A DNA stretch of 64,000 nucleotides, from contig ML769459.1 of NCBI GenBank assembly GCA_009733575.1, positions 62,001-126,000 of the forward strand, written 5' to 3'. Each line of letters opens with the position of its first letter. The stretch's first letter is position 1. Shown here piece by piece: positions 46,701 through 57,809 of this stretch. The stretch comes from Gymnopus androsaceus JB14. Its lineage: Eukaryota > Basidiomycota > Agaricomycetes > Agaricales > Omphalotaceae. The notes under the pieces were generated by a model that was given only the letters and a program-made list of their open reading frames with translations, had not been told where the DNA came from and made no database searches. The translations under genes were made by a program, and so were the position numbers.

Positions 46701-46976
46701 AGCTCCGCCCGGACCCTACCCTCCACCGCCAAATGGTGCCGGACCCCGACCTTCCATGCCACCTACACCCATTCCATCGCATGCTCATCCATACTATCAT
46801 CAGAGTCCTCAATGTATGTCGATTCTTGTCCATTGATTGCATTTCTTTGTCTAATACTCGCTATGGTAGTACAACCCGCGGTTCCTTATCCTATGATGAT
46901 GCCACCTCCGGGAGGTGTACCTCACCCATACGACGGCTCAACAGCCCCTCCTGTGCAGATGGGAGGTCATGCGTAG
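43784..46976 (+). CDS. PBP1: ataxin-2/PBP1 homologue, with two apparent frame breaks
   Basis: This is the poly(A)-binding-protein-binding protein Pbp1/ataxin-2, involved in mRNA regulation and stress granules. Exon 1 (43784-43839) reads MASANRTKSQRKGAP. Next are an Lsm-type region (LQSLSGLTGTTITLTTKTSQRYEGVV), the LsmAD region (WDQFAVNEKLFGVKATYDETAYTTKLDR...AREAQKIADEILG), YGAVVRGTNAYVPPGARK and REFVANEKQRLTEKR. The later part has LNKPIPDDLVSIL, a PAM2-like motif (RLSVKASPFKPNPNALSFTP), WPYSGKRYMQMFP and a Pro/Met-rich tail ending at TAG 46974-46976. The frame jumps by one base near 43925-43935 (after AWSGGARA) and near 45196 (after TEKR). No intron fits either jump, so these are sequence errors or real lesions. 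Confidence 0.85.
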
Positions 46977-47040
46977 TAAGAGTGATGTGCTGTAGGGCAG
47001 GGCTTAGGGGTCTGGTCGGAATTTTTCGTTGTCGCTAGGG

Positions 47041-47131
47041 ATCTGAATGTAGCTGCTGTCGCTGTTCCTTTTCTGTTGATTCTGGAATACTACCCTCTTC
47101 AAACGACACCAAGATAAAAGTGAGAATTGAT
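47041..47131. repeat. short repeat shared with 48893-48990
   Basis: The stretch 'ctgtt..ttttctg..gattctg.aatactac.ctcttcaaacga' occurs here and at 48893-48990 in the same orientation with scattered differences, each time just beside a gene end (3' of PBP1 and 3' of BUB1). Its nature is unclear. Confidence 0.5.
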
Positions 47132-47539
47132 ATGTCATCACTGCTGACCAGTACCCTGAGCAGAAGGCGATTGCTTTTTGGCATCTCCTACAAGTCAAGC
47201 GCCTCGACATTTCGCAGTCCATCAGCTGCCGTTACCTCTAGCAGAATATCACGCAATGTTGGAATGGCTGGCATCGGGTTTGAAGGTCCTCAACCTGCAG
47301 CATATGGCCACATCCAGACGCTGGTAAACCTTATTGATGACTGGCCACAAAATGAGAATATGACAATGTGGAGGGGACATAAGGATAAGGATGAACAAAG
47401 CGGCTACAGGAAAGATGGTACAGTGATTTATTATGCAGGTATGTATAGTATAGTAAAGTCTGAAAGCCTATTTTCATGATTTCCACATGCAGGTACTAGT
47501 GACTCGCCACCTCCTGTAGACATGTCTCTCTATGCCTAG
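47132..47539 (+). CDS. small hypothetical protein, possibly mitochondrial
   Basis: Two exons: 47132 to about 47440 and about 47495-47539, joined by a GTATGT...GCAG intron. The N-terminus (MSSLLTSTLSRRRLLFGISYKSSASTF) is basic, Ser-rich and without acids, like a mitochondrial presequence. The rest (about 90 residues) reads GMAGIGFEGPQPAAYGHIQTLVNLIDDWPQNENMTMWRG... and ends PPPVDMSLYA. I do not recognise it, and the start and reality of the gene are uncertain. Confidence 0.45.
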
Positions 47540-47825
47540 ACGATTTTGTGCATTCATGTTGGAATGAGATAACACCGGGTGTTACTATATTTAGATACAC
47601 GTATATCCTTATCCTCATCCTCGGATTCATTTCATATCTTATTAATAATTCTATCCATGATATATGTTGAACTCCTTTATCAGTGGACATCAATTTTTAC
47701 TTACCTATATTGTTTGCTTTGGAACCCCTCGGTCTTTCGAAACTACAGGTACAGAGTGCTAAGAAGACGCTCACGGCTCAGGTACACTGATGAGTTCAAA
47801 AAGAAAAAGAAATTGCTTTCACTTT
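47540..47825. other. AT-rich intergenic stretch
   Basis: No exon, repeat or RNA gene is visible; it leads into the inverted-repeat element that starts at 47826. Confidence 0.4.
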
Positions 47826-48173
47826 TACTATGGTTGTTAGGGATCTTCAATCAACAAGGATCTTCCGATTTCAAAAAAATGCTCGATTGTGAGCAGAGAG
47901 ACCTTACTTTGAGTAGAGACAGTCGAATATCTCATGTGGATATGGTTGGAACCAAAATGTATTCAGATAGTGATATTCATATGACATACAGATTTGAGTA
48001 TTTGCATTCTGTACTGTCAAATCATATTCATATGAGTATTCTACTGTAATCAAGTAGAATGACATTGAAATAACATCTACAGAAAAGGCTAGGAGCTGAG
48101 AATGCTCACAATCGAGCATTTTTTTGAAATCGGAAGATCCCTGGTTGATTGAAGATCCTTAACAACCATAGTA
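47826..48173. repeat. 348-bp element with 70-bp terminal inverted repeats
   Basis: Arms 47826-47895 and 48103-48173 are inverted copies, almost perfect, both ending at tggttgttargg and flanked by TA on both sides (acTA / TAgta). The inner 200 bp is AT-rich and non-coding. Long terminal repeats, small size and the TA flank fit a Tc1/mariner-type non-autonomous element. It abuts the duplicated exchanger fragment. Confidence 0.75.
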
Positions 48174-48822
48174 GGTATTTGCGATAACTCGCTTTGACCT
48201 CGAGATCAAATTCTGATTTACATTTAAGGTAGTACGTACAAAGGGAAGTCTAGGGTGTGTACATGCTGTGACTAGAAGATACTAAAAATACATGGAGCGC
48301 TGTGTCGTTGCATGTGTACAATAGTAATAGTACTCGTATGAGGATGTCCGTGTCGTTAGTTTTGAAACATACTAGAGGAAAAGAGAACAGTGGTAGGAAT
48401 CTGAGAATCTGGAATATTTAAGAAAATCAGGTGTGGATACAGACAGGGGTACGATAGAACACGCCATAAGTGAGGCGGGTAAGTGGGAGCTGGAGATGAT
48501 TTAAATGTAAAGCAAAGTAAACCAAGTTTTCAGCTCATGCAGATGCACATCCATATACAAGTGTAATAAATAGAGTGGAGTCGTGCACTCCCATCGCCAG
48601 CGGCGGCTGAAGAAACGACTGGGGATAAGTCGGACTGCAGGGGGACAAAAGCAAGGTGCACTGCACTTGCTCCGTCTGTAGGGCTCTTCAGAACCGCGGG
48701 GGCACGGAGAGGCAATGGGCCTATTATATAGATAGATGCGCATCATGAGGTACTCCGCGCGCAATAAACGAACTGAAAAAAAACCCATGTTTCACCTGGA
48801 TAGAACCAGAACGAGGCAGCTT
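48174..48822 (-). pseudogene. dead copy of the exchanger's 3' end and flank, split by an insertion
   Basis: Colinear with 1612-2050. The last exchanger codons (ASFWFYPG) are readable at 48793-48822 on the minus strand. A segment of about 265 bp (48528-48792), absent from the intact gene, splits the final codons. No upstream exchanger exon follows beyond 48822, so only the 3' end was copied. No product is expected. Confidence 0.75.
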
Positions 48823-48892
48823 ACGGTCTTAGAGTGTATTTGTTTGCCCCGAGCCACAGGTTGAATAGCAAGATGATCAGCGGAATCTGTTC

Positions 48893-48990
48893 GTTGTGGC
48901 TGCGGAATCCGGATACTGTTGTCCGTTACTACTTTTCTGTTCTGGATTCTGCGATACTACACTCTTCAAACGAAAGCAGACCAAGTGAGA
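48893..48990. repeat. second copy of the 47041-47131 repeat
   Basis: Matches 47041-47131 in the same orientation (for example 'gattctg.gatactac.ctcttcaaacga' and 'gtgagaat..gatat'). It lies in the 3' flank of BUB1. Confidence 0.5.
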
Positions 48991-49064
48991 ATCCGATATT
49001 AGTCTATACTTATCATCAATAAGTAAAGGAATCTTATACAAGCCCGTACATAAAGTGAAAGAAA

Positions 49065-52000
49065 TCATAAACAAGACATCTCGACTTTCTTCAACAAGCC
49101 CTTCAGAGTAGCGCTAGTCCGATTACAATTGGCCTGAAGCCATGCCTCCATCTCCCTCCTGATTGCTCCAACTTCATCCGAAAGCGGCATACGTCCATCT
49201 GTCCTAACCAAAGTTGGATTAAGCAGTATGTCGAACAATCTCCCCCAAAGTTCAGTTTGCCAATACCGCTTCAACGGAGTCGTTAGCTTCAACTTTGTCT
49301 TGCCATCGGGCAACGTTGACGAGCCTATCGAGCTGGCTTGGATGTATTTACCGAAAAACATGCAGTACACGATGCCTGCGAGTCCAAAGTAGTCGGTTTG
49401 AAACGTCCAAGGCCTTCCTTGCTGTATCTCCATGCAATCACGTTCATCCGTAGCCCATTCCGCGATGAACTTTTGATTCGCAGGGAATAATCGCGTATCG
49501 ATCGTCCGACCAAAGTCAATGAGCTTCAATCCCTTCTGGCTCCAGCCTCCTTCACCGGAAGGATCGTATTTACCAGACCATGCGGAAGATCCTCCTGGAA
49601 CCTCTTCTAAACGTAGCAGGCAATTGTCGATTTTGAGGTCTCCGTGGATGAATCCCATGTTATGCATGACCTCTAGAAGCCGCAATAACTCGATGGTGAA
49701 GAACATGACTAGGAGCTCGTCCAGGCATGCGCCGTGCTGGGACACACCTGCAGATTCGGCCGAATTGACGATGTTTAGGAGTGTTCCTTGCGAGCAGTAG
49801 TCCAGAACGAGATAACTCTCGTCGCGGAAAGCATATAGAGCATGCGGGAAAACGATGCATCGACGATCATTAGGCGAAAGTGCAGAATGCAGTCTCCGCA
49901 AGACGTGATATTCCCAAAAATTCCGAGGTTTGACCACCTTCAATGCTACGAGAGAAGCTCCCTCCTCATCACCATCATCATCATCATCATCATCGTCCGA
50001 ATCAGAATTACATTCTGATTGTGCGCCAAGGTCTTTGGCTTTGAAGACTGCACCAAACCCTCCCTCTCCCAACTTTTCGGAGACGACAAACTTTTGTCCA
50101 TTCAACGTCAAATGGTAAAATCCATCGGCACCTCCAGAGTTGGAGTTCCCACTGGTCTTTCGGCCCTTCTTCCCGAATTTCTGCAGACCTTCAAGGCCAT
50201 TGCAATCTGCATCGGTGAGATTATAGCAATGCGAGTCTGGATTGAGCCGTGATAATACGTTTCGAAGGATAGGAGGGTCGAAAGGATTGCAGGGATTGGG
50301 AGGTTTGAAATTAGATGAAAGATTTAGGGTATCGACCAAGCTTAGCTTGCTCGTTGACTGCCCCAGGGCAGCGATGGGCATCTTCTTTCGAAGGGAGCCG
50401 GAGTGGTTGAACAGCGAGACCGTCGCCGTCTTCATCCTCCTCGAAATCCTCCGCTCCGTCCGGTACAAGCTGTGCGGCTTCCAATTGCTGTTCATCCTCC
50501 TCATCATCGAGTTCTGGTACGTGATTCAGGAGGTTGCTGGGTGTACTGGTGAACTCGAATGTCCGTTCCGTTATCGGGGTCATAACGTTAAATTGGCCAA
50601 ATCGACCCCCGAAAGGGACATCGTGATAGGGGATTTCTTGTTCCTCGTCCATCTCTTCGCGTTCCTCTTCAAGAGGCGCTTCGAAATCTCCGTGGACTTC
50701 TTCGTCGATAAAATCATCCGAGTAGTCGTTCTCGTCTTCCTCGGGATACTGATCTAGATCTATCGGCTCTGGTGCTGCTCCTCGTCCGCCTGGTGACGAT
50801 CCTCATCGTCTGCGTGCTCACTTGGTTCCTCCTCCTGTGTTGGAGGTTTGTCCTCGGACCTATCTTTATACGGAGTGAAAGTAGGACCGTCGACGAAAGG
50901 GACAAATGATTTCTGGGCGGCGATTTTTGGTGTGAATACGTTTTCACCCTCATTGGGCCGACTAAAAACTTTGAACGGCGTTTTGTTCTCGGCATCCATG
51001 AATGGTCTGAAAGCGACTGGACGAGCAGAGTTTTCCGAGCCCTTGGAGATATCGTGGTCGGATTTAGCTCGCTCGTGGGTCAGGACTGTCTTTGGTCGAG
51101 GTTGACCATGATCTTCAGTGAAGGCGTCACGAAGTGGCGCGAGTTGCGTCTTGTTCTCGGGAATGAAGACTTTCTTCGAGAATACGCTTTCTGTGGGGAG
51201 TGGCTTCTTGGTTCGGAGCAAGTTTTCGTTCTGATGGGGAGTAGTGGATGAGGATGACGGGATTTCTTTCGCAACGAAAGCTGGTCTAGAACTGTTCTCT
51301 GGATCGACGAAAGGGGTGAACTGGAAGGCTATTTTAGAGTCTATATTAGCTTCAGATCGGAAACTCACCGCCGGTTTGTTCTCTTTTCTTTGAACGCCAG
51401 AGTTCTCGTCCACAAACGGACGGAAGGCTATATGACAAGAGATTAGCGTACGATAATAGACAACGAACTGACCGAACCTGATGCATTACTCGTTCCGCCT
51501 TGATGGAACACAGTTGGAGGCGAAGGGGTAAGCCGAGGCATAGGAGCGGGGTCGATTTTCTTCACAGGCGCATGCTTACTACCCATGCGCATCGTCCTCT
51601 CTGGAGAGTTATACATGCCAAAGACATCTTCCAACGCTTCCCTCGTATTGATGGTCACGGTTGGTTCTCCGACCATCAAGCTTTTCCGTTTGTCAAAGCG
51701 TACTGTAGCATCAGGGTCCTTCAATGGCGTAGACGATGAACGACGGGAAGGAGCAAGTGATTCGACAGGAAGAGTTGCCCATTCCTTTCGAAGAAGACCC
51801 ATCGACCGAGTTCTGGCCTCTTCGATACAGAATTCACCAGATTGTTCGGTATATAGCAGCGACATGTCGAATCGTAGCTTCTCGGGGCGCTTTCCTGGCG
51901 GAGGAGGCGCGAGCATGGTCGCGTAGCGTGATGCGGCAGTTGAATGTTTAGGGGAAGAGGAAGGTGCTGGTGGTGCTGCAATCGGTTTTTCTTGTGGCTT

Positions 52001-52513
52001 TTTACCGTGTCTTTCTCTAAAACTGGCATATCGTGCTTTCAATAGCTCTATGGGATGCGATTGGCGCTTGAGACCGGTATAGTAGATTTGGTCTGCATCT
52101 TCGATTCTGTTTTGGCTTGAGTGATCATTAATGTTGAAGAATACAACTAAATCTCACCTGCCTACAGCTTCTAGCGTGCTAGCATATTCCACGTACAATA
52201 AAGAAAACGTTGTGCCAATACCATTCTTCCAAAGTTGGGAATAGATCCCAATTGCTGATCTTTGGCTAAGTCTTTTGGCATAGAATGTCCAGAGCCTCAG
52301 ATATCTGAGATCTCCTTTATATGAACCATCGTCTTTGAACTTTCTAGTCGCTTCGTCCAGGAGCTGCATCAGGCCTGAATTTGGATCCTTATCGTCAAAA
52401 TTATCCATAGTCCACTGAACAAAGTCGCAGTAGGCGGCCAAAGGATCATCGTACGCGGTGTCTGCTATTCTCTGTTTGAATTTCTCGCGTTGGCTCTTGA
52501 GGCCGTCTGCCAT
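49065..52513 (-). CDS. BUB1: spindle assembly checkpoint kinase BUB1
   Basis: The N-terminal exon (52513 to about 52154) is the Mad3/BUB1 homology region: DDPLAAYCDFVQWTMDNF, LRYLRLWTFYAKRL, FSLLYVEYASTLE, followed by DADQIYYTGLKRQSHPIELLKARYASF. The middle has a KEN box (VQRKENKPA, near 51395) and several F-x-PF-[VM]-D-x-EN motifs. GGRFGQFNVMTPITERTFEF (near 50600) and FKPPNPCNPFDPPIL (near 50300) are typical of fungal BUB1. The kinase core runs from GEGGFGAVFKAKDLG through ALKVVKP, FIHGDLKIDNCLL (HGD, as in BUB1) and LIDFGRTID, to the end MSCL at 49065. A frame change between about 50410 and 50510 could be an intron of about 82 nt or a small lesion. The protein delays anaphase at unattached kinetochores. 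Confidence 0.9.
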
Positions 52514-52825
52514 GTTGTGGTTGAAGCGTGGGCGCGTTCAGATTGGACACGTGCTTGCCTCGCATCTTGCTCCCGACACTCGTACTTTTTCTTTTTCTTC
52601 GGATTGGCTATTCTGTTTCTGGTACTTCTCTGATAGCGTTCAACTTTGCATTTATTTTCCACTTCAATATCGCATTTTTTCGCATTACCGGGATAGGAAA
52701 AAAAAAAGGTCACGTTCATCGGGACCGAAGTCTTCCTCCGCATATCCTGCATATAATTATTCTTCAAAGGTGCTTTTAAAGCTCTATTTTTTTTTTCCAT
52801 CTGCTAATTGCAATTATACTAGTCT

Positions 52826-55097
52826 ATGGCCAATTCAGAAGTCGAGGATGAGGGATCGCTTTTCGGATCGCCTCCTTCGTCTCCTCGGATAGGTAGGTCA
52901 CCGTCACCAGCATTAGCACTCCCTAGCAGCAGCGAGAGCATTGTAAATTTACAAAATGTGGGGACCATTGCACTTCCTGGTTCCCATCATCATTCTGAAC
53001 TTCCCATGCATCCATTAGCCTTGCCTTTGAACTGCGATGCAGCTTCTCGGCCTCCGGCCTTTCAAAGTAACAGTCGCTTTGCGAGCCTCGCACCAACTTC
53101 TACACCTTCCTCGCCATCCAGCTCCCGTGCTTCTTCCCAAGCTCCGAGGAAGAAGCAATGTCGAAGACGGCGTGACGATGAGCCTATCGTACGCCTTCCT
53201 CCTCCAGAGATTCCTCTCCCTGACCCTGCTGCTCCGCCTCCTCCCAACTGGCTTCGCAGCCAGTCCGCACTCCTAGGTCACGCTGGACTAGTCGGGGGTG
53301 TGAAACCTGCACTTCTTTCCATCCGTCATGCTCGTGGTTCTACTGCAGTCAACCCGATTGATGTTGATGTTGAACATGTACCTCCGCCAAAACTCCAGCC
53401 CCAGCCCCAGCAACGCTTCAAACCAATAGTATACCCAGACTCGGAGCTTCCCACACATTCTACGGAGGAGATTGTCCAAATTCTCATTAAACAACGAGAT
53501 GTATTTCCCATACTGCAGGACATTCTTAAACTCAAGCAGAGAGGATCTTTTGGATCTACACGCTCAGATGTCGCAAAATCTGACCCACCATCCTCTCCGT
53601 CGGGCCCTGCGCTCAAAAAGCGCAAACTAAACAAAGTACCTGCTGGTGCCGCCGACTGGGATGTGCCATATCCTTTTCAGCCAGGAGAAGGCCCCCAAGC
53701 TTACTCGGCGAGGTGGGAACGAGACCGGGAGAGGCAGCTTATCTTGCGTCTTGCCTCTTTGATCAGATCTGCCTCTCGCAAAGCCGCTATACGAAAATAC
53801 ATCCAAATGCATCAGCAGTTGGAGTCGCAGACAGTCTTACCACAGGGACAGACGGAACTCTCCTCGAGTGAGATAAAAGCGTTGCAACATTCGCTGCCCA
53901 AGGTAGATGGACATTATAGGCCCGAGACGGTTTTCTATGGCTTGCCTAACGTTCCTTCGCAGGACATCCTGGCCGATGCGAGTCACAAATACCCGTCTAG
54001 TTCTGCCAGTGCATCTCCAGCGCCCGAATCTTCGCCATTGGACGGACTTTTAGCGTCACTTGTCACCTTGGCGCAGAGCTCAGATCAAGGAGGGGCCAGT
54101 TCTTCTGATTTCAATTCACTCTTCGTGAACACTAGTCCGCAAGAGTCGAGCCCAGAACTTGATCAGTCACTCTTGGGCGAATGGATGTCGACATTCAGAC
54201 ATTCAACCTGCCTGGCCCCATCCAACAATCTGAGAATGCTTCCCAGGGAGCCGCCGACTTGCTACCAGAGTTCGGTTCATGGAACGGATTTCCCGATGCT
54301 CAGGGCTCCTTCTCATACTCCCCTGATCCTTCATCTTCTCTTTTTTCCGTGGACGTTGATGGGCACGTCCCAGCGGCTACCGATATGGATGCCTTCCAAT
54401 CACATCTAGGCTCAACGAATCCTACTCAACTCAATATCTCTATTCCATCCACCTCATTTACTCCGGGTAATCTCAGTGCTTTCAGCGGACCGCCTTCGTT
54501 AACTCATTCCCCGATCCCTTCCTCATTTGGGGATGCGGAACTTCTAACGCCAGTAATGCAGGGAGGAGAGTTGGGTCCCCCTGCTGTTTCTATTGCAACT
54601 GATCAAAACGAAGATGGTATACTCTCCTTGTTGAACGGTATAATGGGTTTGGGTGGGGAAATAGGCCGCGGCGGTGTCGGGGACGTATCAATTGGGATCA
54701 ACGTCACTAGAAGGCCCACAAGGTATGTGGCGACGTGCGGTGTGGAATAACATGCAAACTCATCATCATCACACAACTATTCCAGGTCCTGATTATCTCG
54801 CCAAAACACCAGCCAGTAATACTATGGATGTTCAGTTGAGTAGCGTCCTTCCCGCATTGGTATCCAGCGTGTGCGTCCCACTACCAGCCAGTGCGGGGAC
54901 TTCCTCAGTCTTCAAGCCACCAACAGTCCGTCCATTCCACCCCACGGATCGGACTATGAACAAAACCGAGCTGTTGAAGCGCGCTCGAGAGAGGCGCGCA
55001 CAGTTGGCGGAAGAGGTCGTGAAGGCTCGTATGCAGCTTTGGGAGACGACGAATGGAACATGGGATGTTGACTCGTCTTGCAAAGTTTTATTCGTAG
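52826..55097 (+). CDS. Ser/Pro-rich orphan nuclear-type protein, with apparent frame breaks
   Basis: Starts at 52826 (MANSEVEDEGSLFGSPPSSPRIG). Long disordered Ser/Pro-rich stretches flank a basic patch (RKKQCRRRRDDEP), a helical region (STEEIVQILIKQRDVFPILQDILKLKQRG) and a charged helix (RWERDRERQLILRLASLIRSASRKAAIRKYIQ). The frame moves by one base between 54158 and about 54195 (after SLLGEW), where a downstream TGA excludes an intron. It continues as DVDIQTFNLPGPIQQ. A 46-nt intron near 54738-54785 leads to GPDYLAKTP. The C-terminal helix KTELLKRARERRAQLAEEVVKARMQLWETT may continue, after one extra base near 55043, as EHGMLTRLAKFYS with stop 55095-55097. I do not recognise the family; basic patches and composition suggest a nuclear protein. 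Confidence 0.6.
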
Positions 55098-55810
55098 TAT
55101 TCGTTGAGCTTGATATATCACTATACTATTTGTACTGTCAAACGTGCGATTAGTTGCCACGATTTTGACTTTTCTTTTTACTACAAATGTGAGTTCCTTG
55201 TTCAGCGGTGTACTGTTTGTGAAACTGACACTTTTGAAAGAAAGACTGCTTGATACTACATACTTAGGTTCACTGCAGCGCCTTTTACAGACGCTGAGAA
55301 ATCCAATCGGACCTGAGATGCCTGGATATCGTGTAAGAAGCAGGGGTTGGTCAATACTCAGATGAGCTTGAACATCATTATTCGAACTCGTGAGTGTGAC
55401 AAAAGGGGTAAGTATGCCCAACTCTTCTCATAGTTCAGGTGGCGCTGATTTCTAGAAGCCGTTCTTTATCTTAACGAACCTCCCAAGGATTTCAGTCAAT
55501 CTTTCCCGATACAGAAAATGCTCAAGCAGGGTACAAGAGTACAGCCTGCTTGAAAGCTCGTCTGAGACGGCAGCGCGTACGACGCTTCGGATCACATATC
55601 ACCTATCCAGTCCTCACATACCAGGGTCAGATCCTCGCGTGAACGAACCGACGATGACGGCGATCATATAAAAAACCGAATAATTACTTGGAAGTGCTAC
55701 AAATTTCAGCGGCGCCTTAAATCTTCTTTATCTTGATTTCTCTTTCTACATCGCTTGCCGCTTTTGTTTCATTTTTTCTCTCTCTCTCCCTCTCTCTGAT
55801 TTAAAACACA
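55098..55810. other. intergenic region with TATA-like site
   Basis: About 700 bp. A TATAAAAAA at 55667-55675 lies about 140 bp before the next gene's start, followed by a CT-rich tract (55775-55800). Nothing else is recognised. Confidence 0.5.
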
Positions 55811-57809
55811 ATGGCCGGGCATGTGTAGGCAGTTTTCTCTACCAATACATCATTACATGGTTGATTTACCAATCGTTAGGAATATGATGGACGATGTCCT
55901 CATAACTCAGCTTCCTCCCGTCATCTTACGGTCGGCGTTGAGGGCTCTGGTCTCTCAAGGAAAAACGTCCCAAGCCGTCTTTGTAGACCATGTTCAGAGA
56001 AGACTCAGAGCATCTCCTCCTGCTTTCATGCATTATACAGAGTTGTTTGATACAAGTTTTCCGAGTCACCCACAGTTTCTCGCCGCTGTTAGGTGCTTAT
56101 TCACCAGCAAAATGGCTGTCGAGTCACTTCCATAGTAAGCAGATCCTTTTTGCTCCATTGTCGACTTGGCGTCTAACGGTGCTCATCAGTTTCAGCCATT
56201 TTCTAACCTGTATCCTACAAGCTGACCTGCTCTGGGCATCTGACAGCGAGCTCGAAGCTACCCTTACAAGAGCTTGTGCTGACGTAGTCCAAGCAGTGCA
56301 AGCACTCAAAGAATGCCACCCTCCCCGAACAGAAGAGCTCCGAAACAGGTTGTTCGACCTTCAACGAGCACTGATGACCTGCGAGACCTATAGTGCAGGA
56401 AAGGATCTGTCCTACCCATTTGCACGGGCTCGATTACAAGTCGACGACGCTGTATCCTGGTTCTTTCCGGATAGCACCACCATCCGGGGCGTTCCCGCCT
56501 CCTCTCAACCCCTAGAGTGGTCCCATTTGCTCCCCGACACAGCAAATATTATTGCCATTGAGCATACGTCGCTTGGCTCTCTGGAGGTTCCCAGGCTATT
56601 TAATGGTCTTTGGCAGTTGTCGTCCCCGCTTGGGGATCTGCATCGAGCTACAAGCAGAATGCGGCCCTTGCGCAATTAGTGAAAGCAGGCTTGCTGGCGA
56701 CTGATATGGCCGATCACTACGTACCAAAGTTTAACCTTGCTATATCTTTTGGACTGACCATTCTGCTTCATAGGGAGACGCTGAACTCGTTTATGGGTCG
56801 TTTCGCACACGCTTGCCGCCCACAGTGGCCAATACAGTCATTGCTGCTACCAAGTGGTGTATTTTTCGTCCGCCTGAAGTTGAGATATCGAGGCACTTTG
56901 TCTTGGAAGCCGTACGAGAACGGTCTAGAAGAGTCGGAGGTCGCATAGAGCTTCTACAATTCCACTGGTATAATGTGAGAGACCACATCCGTGTTGCCGA
57001 AGTGCTACTGACTCGTTCTGGCAGTATTCAAACAAGGACTATCTCCTCATTCTCGCCGAGCTGGTGAGAATATCAAAAATGTATCCAGAGCTTGTTTCGA
57101 ACATAGGGCTCTGCAATTTTGATGCAGGGCATACGGAGGAAGCTTGCCTCTACATGATATCGGAAATAGGAGAAGTTGGCTTGGTTTCCAATCAAGTTCA
57201 GGTCAGCCTCGACTAATTATTAAATCGCCGGTTTCTTTAATTGGATTTATGCATGCAGTATTCATTGGTGGATAGTCGACCATGCATCAAGTTGGCTGCC
57301 GTGTGCACTAAATACGGGCTCAAAATTTTAACGTATGGCTCGCTGTGCGGGGGTTTTATATCACAGAAATGGCTAGGCGCTGAAGCTCCCGATATCTACT
57401 GTGAATCCCTACAGCTTACTCCGTCCCAAAGAAAGGTACAGTCGTTACTTTGGATTCACTGTTCTCCAATCTCATGCGGCGTTTGCACTTGCAGTATTTC
57501 GATATGATCACGACATGGGCATCTTGGAATGACTTTCAGAAACTACTTCGAACGCTCAAAACTATAGCAGACAAACATCAAGTCGAGCTTGCGAATGTAG
57601 CAACGCGTTGGGTACTTGACCGTCCAGCGGTTGGGGCTGTGATTGTTGGGACCCGTCTGGGTGTATCAAACAACGCCGAGTCAAACGTCAAAGTGTTTTC
57701 ACTGAAACTGGACCAAGATGACATGAGCAGATTGGATGAGTTTGCACTGGGAAGAGTTGACAGGGTTTTCGAAAGTATCGGGGACTGTGGACATGAATAC
57801 CAGTGTTAA
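55811..57809 (+). CDS. aldo/keto reductase with an extra N-terminal helical domain
   Basis: The C-terminal two thirds form an NADPH-dependent aldo/keto reductase. Landmarks are LEVPRLFNGLWQLSSP, AWGSA, the active-site Asp and Tyr in ATDMADHYGDAE, Lys in AATKWC, His in LLQFHWYN, then SNIGLCNFDA, LTYGSLCGGFIS and the cofactor-binding RPAVGAVIVGTRLG. It ends HEYQC at TAA 57807-57809. About 200 residues come first: DDVLITQLPPVILRSALRALVSQG, HPQFLAAVRCLFTSKMAVES, DLLWASDSELEATLTRACADVVQAVQALK, apparently helical and spliced in frame to the reductase. The first exon is uncertain (ATG 55811 with a short intron, or ATG 55884). At 56623-56628 the frame shifts by one base in a C run between SSP and AWG. 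Substrate unknown. Confidence 0.78.

Noticed and set aside
47579..48049. 156-codon open frame on the plus strand
   Set aside because: It runs through the left arm and centre of the inverted-repeat element and has a composition of AT-rich non-coding DNA.
48528..48792. The 265-bp insertion as a possible SINE (A-run near one end)
   Set aside because: No A/B box promoter, no clear tail or target duplication; only its absence from the paralogous copy is supported.
50405..50510. Apparent frame change in BUB1 between an acidic stretch and the kinase-proximal region
   Set aside because: An intron of about 82 nt (GTACCG to CGAAAG) gives the right phase, so a lesion is not required, although it cannot be excluded.
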